Below are positions 60,991-64,000 of a stretch of 64,000 bases of DNA, in pieces. The stretch is from Cacajao melanocephalus (lineage: Eukaryota > Chordata > Mammalia > Primates > Pitheciidae). The notes beneath the pieces are model-generated. The model had not been told where the DNA came from. It searched no databases and saw only the letters and a program-made list of their open reading frames with translations. The stretch is taken from positions 1 to 64,000 of the forward strand of contig CAUYLG010041378.1 of assembly GCA_963573385.1 (NCBI GenBank), given 5' to 3'. Made by a program: the position numbers and the translations under genes. Within the stretch, counting starts at the first letter, position 1; the number at the start of each line of letters is the position of its first letter.

Positions 60991-63861
60991 ATGTATAACT
61001 TCCAAAATCACACAAAAGAGAAGCTGAACAATGACATAGTCGAATACTACCAACTAAATATATATCCAATATTACTAATGAAAGCACTCACATCATTCTA
61101 CAAGTAGATTTTTATAGCATTTCTTCATAAATATAAATGCTACATAAAAGACCATTACATTTATTAAAATGTCAATTACTTTTATTTGTACTTTAGAATG
61201 GCTATTTTTAATTGCAAGTTTCATTTCCAGCCTTGCAAATGCCACACAGATTACAATTTAGATAATCTAAACTAAATTTTTAAGTGTTTGCTTAATTTCT
61301 GTAGGTTATTTGGACTTTCAAATACAGTTGCATGACCCAGTCTCTCAGCTTTTAAATAATAATTCTAAAGAATTTTAAAACATTTTACATTATTATCTAC
61401 ACTATTGACCTTATTCATGTCAGGAAACAATACAATGTCACTTCAATATTGTCTAGTATTTCCTAAGTACTTATTACAATTACTTCTAGGACCACTGAGG
61501 CTTGCTCATCTATACAATGCCAAGCCGTTAGCAGGAAAATTCTTTTCTCTTTCTTTTCTCTTTTTTTCCTCTTTTCTTTCTATCTATCTCTGTCTCTCTG
61601 TTATCTCCCAGTCTCTACCTCTCTCTGATTATTAATGTCTTTGCTGACATGTCTTCTCTGAGCCACAAGAAGCTCTGCCATTAGGATTGTGACTTTCTTA
61701 TTTTTTAAAGATCTTTTTAGTGATATATTTCAAAAGCAAAATACATCCATGTCTACACCAAAATAGCTGCACATAGGTTACGTGGATGAAGTAGGTGTAG
61801 CAGCACATTTACTATAAGGATTCAGTTAGTAGATTTTACCCTGTCAGCTTTTTAGTTATTGGTCTATCTTTAAAAAATAGTACAGGTTACTTTCTGTCTC
61901 ATTATATCTAAAATATAAGTCAGGTTTACATATCTGGATGGATTATGAACATTGATTATTAGTAAAATTGACATCGAATCTTCAGTTGCCATCACCAAAT
62001 GAGCTAAAGATTTTGATATTATCTGTATGTCTGCATATGCTTTCTCATAACTGTGATATTGAAACACAGAACGATTTATACATAAATGTTTAAAAATAAT
62101 ATTAAACTATATGATTCAATTGCTTAAAATTAAAAGATACCATTTAAAATATACAAAGTTTTGGGGCAATGTAATTATTTTTATTCTCTTTGAATTATGT
62201 TAACCAGGCTCAGTTAAGGTAAGTCTGGACAGTTCCTCAGGTCACCACACAATTATGTTGACTTCTAGAAAAGAGATTTTTTCCTAGTCTTTATTTTATC
62301 ATTTCTGATTTTTTATAACTAATCCTGAGCATGTATATAACTTTTACAATCGATCATTATTTTCTTGAAGTATCTTGCTGCCAATATAGAATGCAAGTCA
62401 TAATTATGTGTGAGAACAGTAGCTGTTTCAGACTCAAATGTCCCAAGACTACAATGCTGTAACTTCATATAGGCTTATGTGTTTTAAAAATAAGAACACC
62501 TTGACTATTTAAAAATCCAGACAAATCTCTGCTCACATTAAACTTAACTTCTACATGGAACTGTGACTAGAAGCAGCCTCCAAAATTCTCCAAGGTCACT
62601 TGCCTAAGTTTCTCCTTTTGAGACAATAGTCAGACTTACTGAAGTTGATGCTCTCCAATGCTCAAGAAAGTTAGCTTTGCATGGTCAATGGATTTCCAAG
62701 ATTTTCTCTATATGGAGTAATGGGGGAAACCTGAGGTCAGATTTATACAAAATCATTAATGACTGTATGTCAAGCATTTGAACTAAACTTTCAATTAATA
62801 AACATCAATCCAGACCTCATCAATTTATTTTTAATTTTCAAAATTTCTCAAATTTTCACTGGCACCTCTATACTTGTGATATCAATTGTCTGCCATTATT
62901 AATCATTTTCTAGCCAATTCTCCCAACCACGTTTTCTTTCTTCTTCCATTACATGTGTTTGAACAGACACATCTACTTGAACTCAGCTGTCCACCTTTGC
63001 CCTAACTGAATTATATAGCCTGTAACTGCTAGAAAAAGCAAGAAAGCTAAGCTGGCAATTTGCCACAAAAAATCATGTTTAAAAACCTCAATTTCACACA
63101 CAAAATTGCCTAGAAACTTTTTTACTATCACACAATACATTGATTTGTGATTCAACTATTTAAAGCTATATATTTTGCCCTAAAATATTCCAGACTTTTA
63201 TATCCCCTATTCTCACAGAAAAACTTTAAATTTGTTGAGAAAACATAAGACTTGGACTAGAACTTACCACTCTTACCATGAGATAATCTTAAAAATTACC
63301 TGTGTGTATGTTTGTGCTCTGTGTAATTCAGTCTGTTACTTTGTACAAAATAACTCTGCCTTTTACAAAGCCCAGTTCCTCCCTGAGCAAATAATGAAAG
63401 TGCAAGAAAAATGTGCAATAAAAGAAGATATTTATTTCTAAATTACTCATTCTAGAATAAGGGTTCTTGGCAACCAGCTTATGCAACACTATCGTCATAT
63501 GACTCATTTTGAGGGGTAAAATTTCAGTATATCAACTGAAGAAAATAAGCTAAGAGTTTGCTCTTTCTTGAATCTGAACTAAGTCTATCTAAATTTTAGT
63601 CAAAGCACAACTTAGAAAAAGAAGCTAAAATTTCAAAGCATAACTTTTCATATTTAGGAAAGTATGCCAAGTTAAGTATGTCTCACTGAACATTAAATTA
63701 TTCAAAGTGTTCACTTTAAAACCTTATCCTAATATTTATACTAGTTAATTGGTAATAATGACATGAATGACTAAACTGTGTTCTTTTACCACAATTTATC
63801 TATTTTTAGTTAAGATTCAGCTCATGCCTAAGGTAGACTTTCTCAAATTCTGTGTATAAGT
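60991..63861. other. Single-copy DNA
   Basis: Nothing recognised apart from a pyrimidine-rich run at about 61538-61628 (ctttct, then tctctctg words). Confidence 0.5.
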
Positions 63862-63888
63862 TTATATATATATATATATATATACATA
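63862..63888. repeat. (TA)n microsatellite
   Basis: TA repeat replacing the expected T-rich tail of the following antisense L1. Confidence 0.9.
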
Positions 63889-64000
63889 TATACTTTAAGT
63901 TCTGGGGTTTGTGCAGAACGTGCAGGTTCATTACAAAAGTGTACACGTGCCATGGTGGTTTGCTGCATCAATTCCCCCGTCATCTACATTAGGTGTTTCT
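63889..64000 (-). mobile_element. L1PA-type L1 3' end, runs off the window
   Basis: actttaagttctggggtttg, gtgcagaacgtgcaggttca and cgtcatctacattaggtgtt are the antisense L1PA 3' UTR. The element continues beyond 64000. Confidence 0.9.

Overview
The window reads as primate, most probably human, nuclear DNA: dense Alu, L1PA-type L1, MADE1, THE1/MST and HERV-K-like copies lie among older MIR, L2, L1M and DNA-transposon relics in AT-rich single-copy sequence. I found no intact protein-coding gene and no exon series. The longest open frames fall inside repeats or are short, unrecognised frames in AT-rich DNA. The window looks like intergenic or deep intronic sequence built by nested transposon insertion. 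Family names come from recognising sequence by eye, without a database search.

1-6.9 kb: L1 pieces of different ages (1-60, 362-2455), an antisense Alu split by an L1 scrap, an antisense ancient L1M (2495-4310) split by a Tigger-like transposon with both ends, a sense ancient L1M (5225-6262) and a CA repeat. 6.9-12.8 kb: a defective HERV-K-like provirus with two LTRs, a 5-6 bp target duplication and relics of gag, pol and env. It sits in the end of an older MaLR LTR. About 1.5 kb between gag and pol does not look retroviral.

13-28 kb: MIR relics, microsatellites, an antisense Alu, and ancient antisense L1M stretches (17.8-20.7 and 21.5-25.65 kb) cut by younger L1s (19.5-20.3 and 22.64-25.35 kb). 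The second young L1 carries a MADE1 and an Alu. 28-38 kb: an L1 keeping both termini but missing about 3.3 kb, with a tailless Alu at the gap and a 6 x 19 bp minisatellite in its 5' UTR; a THE1/MST LTR; an Alu; and a GC-rich 1.7 kb ERV LTR inside an L1M, followed by a very AT-rich island.

38-52 kb: mostly single-copy DNA with L2 and MIR relics, an Alu holding a 129 bp insertion related to an LTR 580 bp away, an ERV1-type LTR (42.4-43.33 kb), a class I retroviral pol/env relic (46 kb), a second THE1/MST LTR and an LTR inside a MIR. 52-64 kb: a 4.4 kb antisense L1PA with a decayed ORF2, an Alu fused to its broken end, a retrocopied fragment of the U2 snRNA 5' end, two more Alus, an L2 relic and the start of another L1 at the right edge.

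Nothing here works together as a gene system. The interest lies in insertion history: nested order, target duplications, locally copied segments and junction-linked deletions.
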